Positions 1 through 10,958 of a stretch of 27,809 bases of DNA are shown here, in pieces. A model generated the notes under the pieces. It did no database searches. It saw only the letters and a list, made by a program, of their open reading frames with translations, and was not told the DNA's origin. Numbering within the stretch: position 1 is the stretch's first letter; each line of letters opens with the position of its first letter. This stretch comes from Echinostoma caproni. Taxonomy: Eukaryota > Platyhelminthes > Trematoda > Plagiorchiida > Echinostomatidae. Location of the stretch: NCBI GenBank assembly GCA_900618425.1, contig UZAN01000006.1:1-27809 (forward strand). The letters are read 5' to 3'. The position numbers and the translations under genes were made by a program.

Positions 1-3000
1 AATCCAGTCGGAGCTGTTTTTCCATGATTTAGCCACTAGTCCTCACGATCAAATAGGACCGATTCAAGGTACTCCGTATCGCACACAGTGTACAATGGGA
101 GCTGAGTGCTTCCTGGTTTTTTCACGTCACCTCCCGCCTGTAGTCCCATTTAAACTAGTGTGCGAAAAAATCTTTTACTGTTAGTACTAAAGAAGCCCCA
201 AAATAGTATTTTTCTATCTCCTGTTCTAAACTAATCTTTCTAACTTGAGTTTTCGAAAACTAATTTTTATACTCCTTTCCCCTCTTGTTAATCATCAGTG
301 ATTGTGTTCCCATATGTGCGGTGGTTTTTATGTTGCTTTGCCCATGTTTGTTGGTTCTCATTTGCCCGGAATCACTACAGCCCCTTCCAACCTTATTGGA
401 TAGCATGAACCATGCGAATCTAAATTAAATGTACCAATATATCATGACTTTTTTGTGCGACACATTTGTTGCATCTGCTTTGCCACAAAAGAAGTGGTTC
501 GTAAATCGATTTTGGGTTAGCAACAGACATGGTCACATGTAGTAAAACATTGCCAGGAGCAGGATTAGGGTGTACAGTTGCTTCTTTTCATGTGGGTTGA
601 ATTCCCCTCAATAATTGGATCTGATTTCCGTTTGAAGTCATACTCGGGTCGTTTGGTCGGTAATACTCAGACCAGCTGCACGGTAGATTCGACTGATCGC
701 TAAATTGAACCGTCCTCCGCGTTCTGTTGTGATCACTCGATTTCTAACTGCTGAAGCAACCGACTCATTTGCAACCTTTGGTGCCCAGTTCGTGAGTTGT
801 TAGTTTTAGTATTTATTGTGTACAGTGCGGTAGAAAACATAGGAACGATATCTAGCAGCTGACTGACCATTTAGATAATTTTCAGTAGTTAGCTTACATT
901 GGGTCTACCTTTCCTACACACATGCTGGATCCCGATTAACGATAATAATGTTTGGTCCGTTCCGTTGTTTATCGAACCACTTACTAAATTGCGGTTAGAA
1001 GGGAAATATATCGCACATCCAATCTAATCAGTGTGTTATGAATGATGAATGTTAACAGAACTGCTTTGACTGATCCAAGGCTAGTGGGTAAGCTAAGTTG
1101 ATCATTACTGGACGACCACTTCGATTCTCTCGTCTGCATTTTCAACAGTCACTTGTGTGGGCTAATAAATACCGGACCTACTCAGATTATGGACAGTTAG
1201 TCACTTGGAAGATTCAGAGGATACCTTTGGAAATAAGACGTGACCGAGTCGTTGGTGTAAAAATACTAAAAATCATCTAGTCGACTTACTTGATAATTAT
1301 CTTTTCGAAATAGTCAACTTTGGAAATTATCCATCGGTTGAAGAGAAAAATTGACGGACTGCCTTCGTATAAACGTTTTGTTGCTGAGGCCATTTATGAC
1401 CCTGTCATCACATTTGAGCGCTAGTTAAGGTTTGAATGTTTCTCGTAGCTAAAATATGCATTACTTGTTCCCACTTATGCACTAGTATACCGTCAAACAC
1501 AAATACCGGTAGATGTACATTTTCAGTGGAATGGAAGACAATAATGAACCCCATTAGAGGTCTTTGAACATCAGGTTTGCCGCGTGAGTGACGACACGGA
1601 AACTGTTGAAGGTCATGATCTTTTAGTATCAAGAAATTTAGCATGCTTTCGTGTTTCACATGTGCTTCACAAATCATCTTTCGTTTCATCGCTCGTGTGA
1701 TGGCGGCGACTGTTCATTCGCCCGGGTTACGCCCAAGTTACAGATGTAGATACCATTCAATTGATAGTCTTTGTGTAAAACGTTAGCGGGATACACTGTG
1801 TCCACCGTTTATTGTGATGCTTGTCAAGCTAGGAGAATCTTGCTTATTTTCACTTTGCGGTCTAATACTCACCAAATGTGCTCAAATTTAGTACAATATA
1901 GGTATCTTGAATAAGCGGAGGGGGGATAAAGATACTGCCGACTACAAAATAATGGTCATGAGGTTTGCGTAACAGATGCAGGTGTTTATGAATTAAATAG
2001 GTTTGTCTTGATAAAATAGAAATACATCAAAATCAAAATAGTTAAGCTATGGAATATGTAGACAATAAGTCATCGTCTCCTAGACGAGCAACTGTTTTGT
2101 CGCTAGTTAACCTGGGTATCATTTCGAAGCCTTTGCAGTAGGCAGCCGCCTCTGGTATCTCTTCTGGAAGAGATTTCAGCAGTTTTTCCGTCCACATACA
2201 ATTCGCTCCTCGCTCTCACTGAACTCCTGTATATGTGTATTAATCGAACCCTCACTTCGGAAATACATTTTGTTTTCCACGATCATATATGTATATTGAT
2301 AGCTATGGGTGAAGAGTAATCATTCCGAACCTTAGCGCTTACTGCAATGTTCTTAGTTCTCGTGTATCACCGTTTGAATTTACGTGACTTTGAGTGTCAT
2401 GATAAAATTTGTTGTGGTTTGAAAGCTACAGGTCAGAATTTAAAATTGTCTTTGCAAAACAACTAAGAGGTTCATTCTTTCTAATCAATGATTGCTGTTT
2501 CATGTCCTATCCGAACTGCAGTATCACCCGATTTGTTTTGTGTACCACTTCAACGTGAGTCGGAGCAAAGGCAACTACTCCCTCGTTCGGCGTTTGAAAG
2601 AGTCATTTGGTATTTTCTCCGTTTTACACCAACTTCAGTTTTCACGGTTTGCCTGTTAGGGGCTCATCACGCAATATTCGAAAACGATCATCATTTGCGG
2701 TGTAAGAGTGTAGCAGTTTTGAGGATCGACTTGTAGAGATTAGAGAGGCTTGTTGTTGAAAGTGCCGACAGGGTTCGAGCGTTTATTGTAGCATCGGTGA
2801 TGAAGTCTACTTAAAATGCCTAATGGCATGAGATGTTGTTATCGGAAAATTTAATCAAAGCTCAAAGGGGTTTGCTGGTTGTTCCAGTTGGTTTGGACAT
2901 GTTGAATTTGATTTACTTTTTGTATAGTCATCTTTGGAATCAGTTAAATGCGGATGTATCCCTCTATCCTCTTGTTTGAGTTATAATACCCCCACATTTT

Positions 3001-3530
3001 TCGCGTCAAACTTCGCTTGCGAAATGTGCCCGTACGTGAGAAAGAATTTCCGAACTGTTGAGTTCCCGAATCGCTCAGAGCGAGAGGAAGAACAAAGATG
3101 GTCCGACAGTTAGATCCCTGTATGTTCGAATGCGCCCTAAACCACATGACATAAGGGACAATCATAACATCATAAACGTTCAAGGCCAATGACACTGTCT
3201 GTTCACCTGCTGACCATTGGTAAACCTAACACAAACCAAAACCCGTGTATGCTTGAGAACGGTACACTTCATGTGAAGTTCTTACTGATATGCAATAAAG
3301 TAAAATAAAGAAGCCGCCTCGATTCGCCCCATGGGGGATGAATATTCAGCTACTACACAATCACTCTTCTGTATTGGGAATTTCAGGATAGAAACAAAAC
3401 GAATGATGATACGCTCCAAATACAAACAAATTAAGCACATTGAACAAAGTTTGAGTTTAAGGCTTTCACTGACAAGATCGGCGTTAGTAAGAAACCATAC
3501 CAGAAGACTCGTATGTTGTGGCGCGTGCTG
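1..3530. other. Gene-less stretch, no feature recognised
   Basis: No reading frame here resembles a family I know, and I found no transposon ends, tRNA boxes or long repeats. Short open frames (for example 1408-1689 minus, 2488-2736 plus and 2944-3195 minus) have no recognisable motif. The stretch lies upstream of the SH3 exons at 6674-8188 on the same strand, so it may be intron of that gene or intergenic DNA; the sequence does not decide. Confidence 0.5.
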
Positions 3531-4850
3531 CTATCTGATTTTACTTGGAGCGAGCGGTAGATGTAGAGATACATTTACTAATATGAGAGTACAGGGGGTG
3601 AGATGGATAGCATTCTGGTAGAAAGTTTCTGGCAAGCCTTGAAGTACTGTGAAATTATGAACTGAACAATGTGTTAAGCGAGATATACCACTGTATCGGC
3701 ATACGCGTTTGATGGATGTACGTATGAGTTTGAAGTCTTTAATCAAAACACCCATGCTCGGCGAACAGGCGAAATAGAACACCCGGAAAAATAACTATGG
3801 ATGCATAAATCCGGTGGGGAAGGATACACGAGAAAATAAGACGTTTTATTGCGTTGGGGATAGATAGTATTTTCAAGCGGATAATGTAAAACGTGAATTT
3901 TCTGACTGAAACGTTTTGACTACATCGGGAGACCAAAAGAGATTACCGAAGGTGGTGACTCCCAGATGTTTGACGGAGCACGCTCTGGAAACTTGTTCTC
4001 TATGGATGATGACATGCTGACAAAAAATCATCACATCAATTTATTTGTCACCCTTCAGCAAAGAAAATAAGACATATTTACACTAGCAATTCTTCGTTCT
4101 AAGGTTGTATTGTGAAGACCAGTCGATGAACAGCAAAATGTTATTCATAATTTTGGGGTACATGGAGGAATTCGAAAGCTTCACGCCATACACAACATCA
4201 TCAGCATACTTAATGAGCAAACAATCATCAAAAACATGCATGGAAGGAATGTAGGTTGTGAACAGGATGCAAGCGAGTAGTAGTAGTAGTAGAATAGTAC
4301 GTTGAAGAACTCCTTGAGTGGAAGGTAAAAGTAAGTAATTGTAACCTTTATATTTAGCATACTGCAGGTAATGGGTGAAATAATTATGTAATATATTTTG
4401 GTGAGTTGCGGCTGAATACTCTTCTCAGAGAAAGTACGAAGAAGTTTTGTACTATCGACACAGTTAAAGGCGCCATTTTAATCAAAGAAACAACCTAACA
4501 GGTTTACATTTTCTCGCCAAAGAAGAGACATAATTAATGAGGGATGCCAACGAATCGATGGCCCACCTGGAACTGCAATAGGCAAATTTAGTGGGATCAG
4601 GAGTACCCATCTGGGACAAAATCTGATATAAAATCTTTTGTAGTACTTTCAAACCAACAGAAGTGCCGGCAATCGGGTGAAATCTAGACGTTCTCTTGGG
4701 ATACTGGCCTGATAGAAGCCACCCTCCAGCAGTCCGGAATGCATGGCTGAGTAAAGTACAGGTTGAGCAGGTTGGTACAAACAGAGTCGAAGGACATTGC
4801 ACATTCTTTGAGCACCACAGATGACAGTCTGTCAGGATCGCGTACTTCAT
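3531..4850 (-). pseudogene. LINE A reverse transcriptase, broken
   Basis: The minus strand shows LINE RT blocks in order. FHPIAGTSVGLKVLQKIL and GTPDPTKFAY lie around 4550-4680 (family pattern F-RPI-GTS-V-K--EKIL followed by P-QFAY-P-RS). They are followed by SLINYVSS and a LFL block. LIKYADDVVYGVKL lies near 4175-4217 with the catalytic YADD at 4197-4211, then VKHLGVTTFGNLFWSP near 3930-3980. The C-terminal region IKRVCRYSGIS, ending FYQNAIHLTP, lies at 3580-3700. Stops and frame changes fall between most blocks. Both catalytic aspartates of YADD survive, but no continuous protein is possible. Confidence 0.78.
4275..4292 (+). repeat. (GTA)n microsatellite
   Basis: An 18-base run of the trinucleotide GTA, read as tagtagtag. 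It interrupts LINE remnant A upstream of its YADD box and is probably a later expansion inside the dead element. Confidence 0.85.
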
Positions 4851-5500
4851 TGGAATGCAGACTGAGGAACGTTTTGAAAACTTCTGTATCTAGTGTAGAC
4901 CACGGGATATAGTTTTAGTGTCGTGCCAATGGGCGAACGGCTACACAGGCTAAATAGATTCAGATCATTAACGAAACGTAGGTCGAGACAAGCCTCGAGT
5001 CTGTTCGGAAAGTTATCGACGTTCTGTAGTCCAAGGGTAGTGAATAAAGGGACATTAAACCTATTAAAGCCACCATCCACGATGCAAAGGGAAGAGTCTA
5101 CATAATCTAGTAAAGAGGTGAAAAAACTGTCAGTGAACACAATCAAAAGGAGAAACGTATGCGTTACCAAAGTAACGGTTCGGTACTTACTTTGGTGTTA
5201 GGATCTACGTTTGTATAGAGAAGTACTGGGAAAAAACTTCTAGATTTCACAAAACATTGTTCGCCTGGTTTTCACCAATCGTCATTTATGAATGTGATAA
5301 CACCCCCACCTTCATTTGTGATCCGGAACGGGTCGATCAACTCGGTAGATGGAAAATTGTCGATTTTGACAGGGTTACCATCAATTTCATTGTGTTCTCC
5401 TAAAGCATTACGACTCCTAACTTTCAATATTCGCGTCTCCTTGTCAGATCTTTTACTTCTGTCATATTACCGCTGATGATTGCTGGAATGCAGATGTCTG
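4847..5500 (-). pseudogene. LINE A endonuclease domain, frameshifted fragment
   Basis: This is the C-terminal half of a LINE endonuclease, which nicks target DNA to prime reverse transcription. Seen in order on the minus strand: YRVDRPVPDH near 5340, a GGGVITFIND stretch near 5300, then from 5170 a continuous frame with DGGFNRFNV (a degraded form of the GDFN motif), NFPNRLEACLDL and CSRSPIGTT. The last two match the conserved PTR/LD block and the region before the catalytic S-D-H motif, whose histidine is lost through a frameshift. The N-terminal part is missing or unreadable. A frame change separates it from the RT that follows. Confidence 0.72.
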
Positions 5501-6673
5501 AGGAGGAGCTTTTTCATAATGTGACCTGCAATCCAGCTCGATGTTTCCTGTGAAATGTTTTGAGATTTCCGTAGATTCTTCTCTCTCCGTTACCAACCGA
5601 TTTGCCAAAAAAGGTCAAATCCAGTGCCCGGAGTTTTGAAGGTGCTTCATAAAAGCAGTTAATTATTTCACAAAATTTAGGATGATCATAATCGCACAAC
5701 GTTTCTATGGCAACCAAGGACATGCATCCCAGATAAAATCAAGTGAAGAGTGTTTATGTAGTTCTGCGTCTGATTTAACAAGCCGTGTGGCCGAATTCAA
5801 AGGCCTCCCCAGCCGAATAACCAGTTACCAAATACGCTTCTTAAAAATATCCACATCGTTTTTTCCATCCGCCTGGCACGCAAAAGTTCTTAATGGTTGG
5901 TTGGGGAAAGGTCTCTTATTTTCTCACGAATATACCTGCTTGATGCGTATCTACAGGTAAACGCATGAAGAAGCCTTCATTTTAATCGGTTACCTGATCG
6001 TTTATAATTTATGATGGACTGAATGGAATATCTGTCTTCAACTGATATTCTCATATCTGTTCGTACGCTTTGAGGGAACATCCGTGTAGAACGACTTCAT
6101 GTCTATGTTGCATATCAATGCCCTCATGTTTGGACGCTCGGCAAGTTTACCGGTGCTATTCTAGTTATTAAGATGATGTTTTCTTAGTGATTGGTGCTTG
6201 TCCATCATTTGTGATCCGATATGGTGAGTTCATTGTGCCCAGTATAGGTTTCAGTATTCGAGCGGACAGTTGCATTTAAGGTAGCCATTAAAGGATCACT
6301 AAATTTTCAATCAATAGATTCGGCTCCCACCCATTATCTGGTCTACGATTACGTGACTTCCAAGTGAAGTGATCTTTAGCGTCATTGTCACACAGTCATT
6401 TAATGGATCGCAGATAGAAAGTTTTTTAACTTACTCTATATTACTATGAAGGTGTGTTATTAAATTGTCCTACCAGTTGACTTTACTTGTCGGACTTTGC
6501 ATTCAGTATCTCAGTGAAGCTGCGTGATACACTAAAGTATAAAATAGTTAAACCGGTAATCATTAAGTCACTTTTCATTAAATGAACTTTTCATCTCTTA
6601 TTTACCCACCCCGTGTTTTAATTTGTTTCTCAAAAACTGGGAGCATTTACCCGTATCACATTTGTTCACACAG
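5501..6673. other. Non-coding stretch before the SH3 exons
   Basis: No gene is recognised between LINE remnant A and the SH3 exon. Open frames at 5514-5723 (minus) and 5682-5960 (plus) overlap each other and match nothing known to me. The last part (6540-6673) stays open in the frame of the SH3 exon, so the exact exon start is uncertain; the acceptor taken here is the CAG at 6671-6673. Confidence 0.45.
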
Positions 6674-7067
6674 TTCTCCTCAAGGTTCTGGTCAAAGCTG
6701 CGAGGCTCCGGGCGACAATCAAAAGAAAACAAAGCTGCTTTTCAACCGGCGGTCACGAATAACAAGGATGTTGATGATCAAATATCTGGACCTCTGTTGC
6801 CTGAACGATTAATGAGCGAACTTAGTCGAGCGCAACGTCTTCGAGGAAGCTCCATCGATCGATCATTCCCGTCCACCGATTCAACCGCAAATGCCACACG
6901 AACGGTGCATTTCGGCCCGGTCGAATCACACGCGATCACTCCGGACATAGACTATGTGTCGGACGGTTCGCAGTGGCCTTCGAGTATGAGTTTGCACTGT
7001 ATTGGCTGGGCCAAAGTTGAACGATCGTATCAGGCTAAAAATCCTGATGAGCTTACTCTTCTCGAAG
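6674..7067 (+). CDS. Penultimate exon of an SH3-domain protein (ASAP-type ArfGAP-like), start not in window
   Basis: This exon encodes about 131 residues in one frame. The first two thirds are low-homology, charged and serine-rich (starting FSSRFWSKLRG, with RAQRLRGSSIDRS in the middle). The last 30 residues are the first half of an SH3 domain, ending AKNPDELTLLEG. It ends in phase 1 at a consensus donor (GAAG followed by gtatga at 7068), and joining to 8085 completes the domain. SH3 domains bind proline-rich peptides. The NPDELT block, the WW-G pattern and the FPVS-V ending of the joined domain resemble the C-terminal SH3 of ASAP1/2-type ArfGAPs, which regulate Arf GTPases at membranes and adhesions. 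Ephexin-type RhoGEFs also have a PDELTL block, so the family call is moderate. The usual ALYDY motif is replaced by ERSYQA. No ArfGAP, PH or ankyrin exon is visible upstream. The exon start at 6674 assumes the acceptor ttcacacag, which has a weak pyrimidine tract. Confidence 0.75.
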
Positions 7068-8084
7068 GTATGATTGTTTTCACCTATTTTTCTTTCACTT
7101 TGAATAAATTGACTATGATCAGAAGACTGACCCTCTATTTTCATCAATCACATTGGTAATGCATCTATAATTAAGCATTTAGTCGTTGACGATATAATAC
7201 ATGCATCTGGATGGCTTCAAGCGTTGCTTCAACTGTAGCACTCGATAGTACTAACCCTCTCAACCTCGATCTCGACCTTGGGGGAGGATTTTGATCAAGG
7301 AGTCTTTCTCCTCTAATCGTTGTAATTTGCTTGGTTTCTATGAATTCTTCTATGAATTTCTCGAAGTTTACGTTATTTGATAGTTTCCATTCTATATGGC
7401 AGCTCTGTCTCTAGATCAACTTATCATATGGCGCCCGTGAAGGTTATTCTTTCCACTACTTCCTTGGCTTTCAGATTACGTCCGCTTTGCTTTGTGTACA
7501 GCAAAGTGCATCATGAAATATTTGTATGATATCCTTAGTGGAACCAGTTGAGCGTATTTCAATGTAGGAAAAATGAATTGTATGCACGAGCACACCTTGG
7601 TCGTCCATAAGTGAAATACGATAAGGAGAAGTTGTATTATAGTTCCAGTGAATGTCGACTTAGAAAAAGAGTTGATAATCATTTTCAGTATAGTATCTAT
7701 ACTAAAGCTAATATGCATGCAGAAATGAAAGTATGATTAGCGATACCGATAATGAGGAATAACTTCAGAAATCTGGGAAATAAGACATTGTTTGAGATGA
7801 GGTGGACAACTACCGCTTGTCTGAGATCTTCAGTGAACACGATGACAGGGTGACGCTTCATTTGGATTTCGTACCATATAGATTCAGAAGCTTCATAAAA
7901 TTCGGTGGTTTGTAGTGATCTTTTCTTTGCGATAATAATCTCATCATTTCCTCACCGATTGATGAAATCACATTTGTCATTTTTCCTACGGTTTGAAGTT
8001 TAGTTTACTTTATTCTGTTTGTTTTTTATAATGCTTCCCACTAATTATTGCTATTCACTGTTTTTTTTGTTATGCTGTTTTCAG
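7068..8084 (+). other. Intron splitting the SH3 domain
   Basis: The intron has a donor of AAG followed by gtatga and an acceptor with a strong T-rich tract ending gttttcag at 8084. It is phase 1 and interrupts the glycine codon after LLE. Nothing else is recognised inside its 1,017 bases. A small open frame on the minus strand at 7476-7718 has no known motif. Confidence 0.85.
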
Positions 8085-8188
8085 GTGAAATCGTGAGTAT
8101 TTACAAAAAAGATAGTAGTGATTGGTGGTACGGAGAAGCCAGTGGAGCTAAAGGTCGCTTCCCAGTCAGTCATGTGGATGAATTCTGA
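8085..8188 (+). CDS. Last exon of the SH3-domain protein, with stop codon
   Basis: This exon completes the SH3 domain begun at 6674-7067. After the split glycine it reads EIVSIYKKDSSDWWYGE, then GAKGRFPVSHVDEF and a TGA stop at 8186-8188. The tandem tryptophans, the glycine two residues after them, and the proline and valine of FPVSHV are the usual ligand-binding and core residues of an SH3 domain. The protein ends right after the domain, as in ASAP-type ArfGAPs, PACSIN, amphiphysin and others with C-terminal SH3 domains. The conserved fold across a properly spliced intron, with no stop or frameshift, shows this is a maintained host gene and not a processed pseudogene. Confidence 0.9.
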
Positions 8189-8675
8189 CATAATACTGCT
8201 ATTGAAAAACTTACTTTTTCAAGTTGAACAAGATATTTGCTGATCATTTTTATTTTATCCACCTCTCCTCTCAAGCCCACATAATTTCCTTCTGTTTCCT
8301 TCTCACAGATGCTTTTAGCATTTAGAGTTTCATGTTATTTTATATCGTTCTTTTTCATTGCTCTCCTTAGGTTTCTTGCTTTCCTCTTTAGTTTCCTTGC
8401 CTATGACCACTTCTTTGGTGTTTTCCTTCAACTGCTTCTTCGGCTTGCTAGCCTCTCTTTTACCTGTTCTCTTTCCCAAACTCATTCCTACTACTCATGA
8501 GTAGTAAAGTGTCGTACGATGAAATCACGGTTTACAAAAGGTTATGTGAACCTTCTCTTTGCCGGTTACCCTACCTGCTATCTTTATATTATTTTCCTGG
8601 TTGGTTTATTTTGGATCTCTCTTTGGTAAATATATTCAAATGGCGTCATTGTACCTTTTTGAACTGTCCGCAACC
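8189..8675 (+). other. Probable 3' untranslated region, pyrimidine-rich
   Basis: The DNA after the stop codon is strongly T- and C-rich from about 8240 to 8490. An open frame at 8309-8500 is only a by-product of that bias and codes for a phenylalanine- and leucine-rich string with no domain. The stretch most likely belongs to the transcript's 3' untranslated region, but this rests on position and composition alone. Confidence 0.4.
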
Positions 8676-8681
8676 AATAAA
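8676..8681 (+). terminator. Candidate polyadenylation signal AATAAA
   Basis: This is the first AATAAA hexamer on the plus strand after the SH3 stop codon, about 490 bases downstream. Chance occurrence is possible in DNA of this composition. Confidence 0.35.
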
Positions 8682-9074
8682 CATCTTCGATGATTTACAT
8701 GAATAACTCGTTATAAATGGTTGGACGACTAGTTCAGTAGCAAATGTTACTTTTTGTGGCAACATTCCTCTGTCTAAACATGTCTTTAACGCAGTTACTT
8801 CATTAAATTTGCCAATACTTTGGCTGAATCAAGGCTAGCACAACTGTTTGGGGCATGTTTCATCTAAATATGCGTGCCACTTAGTTTCTGGAAGACATTT
8901 TTAGCCTTGAAAAATTGCTGCAAACGTTTAAAAGCACCCATATTCAGTTCAGTTCATCTTTCACATGATGGAATTTGACCCGGGCTGATCGTGTATCCAA
9001 ATAGTTATGATGTCTGTCGGTCTTGTGGCTTCCAACACTGCGAGTAAGTAGTTTCTGTCAAAGGCAGAATGCGA
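8682..9074. other. Spacer between SH3 gene and LINE B
   Basis: No gene, repeat or RNA recognised. The 3' end of LINE remnant B, which is on the opposite strand, may extend into this stretch. Confidence 0.4.
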
Positions 9075-10680
9075 GTTGCAGTGTTACGTCCTAGGTTGTG
9101 GAGCCTATATAGAGATTCCTACAAACCGTTCGCCTGGACTATTCCAATTGGGTAACACGCCACATGCAAAAAATCTTTACATCTATGTCCAACGTCACCG
9201 AGCCACTCTGCAGCCTAAAACGGTGGAAATTGTTATGAGGAGTTGGAATGTGTCCTCAAATTCGATCCGGGAGTGATTATTTGTAATCCTTAAATGTCGA
9301 TGTGGACCCCCTCCCCCTATTAACTTTCCCAGAAAGAACATTTAGGTCCTTGAGCCTCTACTCATAACTCTTGCCTTTCTCTTCCTCTATCCTCCACGTG
9401 GCTAGTCTGCATTATTTTTCGACATTCGATGTCTTTCCGACAGTAAGGTGCCCATGCCTGAACACAATATTCCAAGTGTAGCACGTCTGTAGTCTTATAC
9501 AGAACAACAATATCCTCGGGTTCCCTGCACGTAACCCTGGATTATAACCGAAAGAGTTTCCCTACCAGCTATTTTAGCTGCCCTTTGACATTTTTGTGAG
9601 GGCTTCAAGTCTTACGATACAATGACCCCTAGGTCTTGTGCTTCGCTCTCTCTCTTGAGATCAATTTAATTCGGATTACCAAGTTTAACTCCTGTGGTAA
9701 AAAGCTGGCATTTGGATAGGTTAAGAGGAAGATCCCACTTGCACACATTCATTCTGCCATCTCGAACATAATGCACGGGTTGTTGATTTTCCGTGATGGG
9801 GCATTAATGACCATTACTACTTATAATAATGGTATATTTCGTCAAGCCCGTAAAGCGTACTGGAACAGTGCCCAACACTGATCCCTGAGGCGCGCAATTT
9901 GTCATGATTTCCGCCATCGATAATTGCGTACTAACGTTGAACTGAAGACAGGTTTATTAGGAAACAATTTATCCACTCTCTTACTTTTCCCCCGATTCCC
10001 AGGACATTTTATGATCTAAACCCGGATGACTTACGTAGTCGAAGACTTTGCCCGATTCCAAATAGCAGACCTCAATATACTGGCTCTGGTCTAAGCGTCA
10101 TCATCAAAAATGCTGGCAGATTCGATAAGCATTACTTCCCCTTAATAAGAACATGTTTAGTTGACCTATATATTCCCCTGTTTCACCAGGTAAACACCTT
10201 TATGCTAACATAGTGTGCTTTCCAGACATCTGCATAAGCCCGATGGAAGGCCTACTGATCAGTATGTTTTAGCCTTCTACCTGACCACGCGCTGTTTTCT
10301 AATCTCACAGTATTAATCAATTATAAAACGTTGCCTGAAACAGATTGGGCCGAGGGCTCTTGCGAATCTTCACATGAGGTTTGACAATAGCGGGATTACT
10401 ACCCTACGATCCGTTACGAAAAACAAACTCTTGTAGAACTTCGTCTGATATGACTGTTATTTCGATCAAACGTATTTTTACACTGGGATAACCTGACCTG
10501 CTTGGAATGCCAAACTGTACCGACTGCCAGTAAACTCCTTCAAAGAAAGTAAGAAGCGTATTCACCATCTCTTTCCTATTCAGAGCAAGTCGTCTAACAG
10601 GGTTTTCTAATGCTCCCATTTCATTTCTTGATACTCTTGTCTGATTGAAATTAAGCATAGAACTGCTTCAGGTTCTCTTT
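9075..10680 (-). pseudogene. LINE B reverse transcriptase, broken
   Basis: Minus-strand RT blocks, in order: a linker with GALENPVRRLALNRKEMVN (10660-10560); ESGKVFDYVSHPGL (near 10050; family pattern D--KAFD-V-H--L); APQGSVLG (9870-9895; PQGSVLGP block); CKWDLPLNLSKCQLF (near 9720); a GVKLGNPN block and a degraded DLGV block; then FFACGVLPNWNSPGE near 9130-9190, matching the FF--RV---WN-LP block at the C-terminal end. I could not find the FADD/YADD box between PQGSVLG and the CKW block, so it appears deleted. Several frames are used. Confidence 0.75.
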
Positions 10681-10728
10681 TGCTCGTATCGCAATCGTGT
10701 GTTCATAATCATACTAGGCATTGCGCTG

Positions 10729-10860
10729 CGAGATCGTCACTCCCATTTGAAGCCTCAGTAACCGCAACTACATCTGCATCTGCTAATCTGGTCTTAATCC
10801 CCCTCCCCCATTTTTCCCGGAGGATGCAGGTATTTGTATACCAGATTGCAACATCGTAGG
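10729..10860 (-). pseudogene. LINE B endonuclease, N-terminal stub
   Basis: A single minus-strand frame reads IWYTNTCILREKWGRGIKTR, then LADADVVAVTEAS. This matches the start of a LINE endonuclease, where the pattern is YTNARSL--K-DELR followed by D-V-VTET with the catalytic glutamate; that glutamate is still present in VTEAS. After about 45 residues the homology stops and RT-side sequence begins, so the rest of the domain (including the GDFN and SDH motifs) is deleted. Confidence 0.65.
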
Positions 10861-10958
10861 GCTTTGTCCGTATCTGCTCAGGCTTTGGTTGAGGAGCCCT
10901 AGGCGTTATACTCTAGAGATAGAAACGTTTTTCATTTAACGAGGTGGTGACTCCTAGA

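Larger units (their letters stand above)
3531..5500 (-). mobile_element. LINE remnant A (non-LTR retrotransposon, endonuclease + RT), broken
   Basis: This stretch reads on the minus strand as the second ORF of a non-LTR retrotransposon: an apurinic-type endonuclease (about 5500-4850), then a reverse transcriptase that runs to its C-terminal region near 3531. The pieces are in order but spread over all three frames with stops, so the copy is dead. The RT carries a YADD box at 4197-4211. The layout fits CR1/jockey-type or RTE-type LINEs common in flukes; I cannot fix the clade. It lies antisense to the SH3 gene downstream. No 5' end, 3' tail or target-site duplication could be identified. Confidence 0.8.

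Noticed and set aside
821..830. TACAGTGCGG, identical to the start of the Tc1/mariner end
   Set aside because: The match stops after ten bases and nothing like the terminal repeat follows; taken as chance.
2488..2736. 82-codon frame after a good T/C-rich acceptor-like tract, a possible upstream exon of the SH3 gene
   Set aside because: No recognisable domain, no clear donor in a fitting phase, and no similarity I can name to ASAP or another SH3 protein.
8309..8500. Open frame coding a phenylalanine/leucine-rich, membrane-like peptide
   Set aside because: It is a by-product of a T/C-rich strand after the SH3 stop codon.
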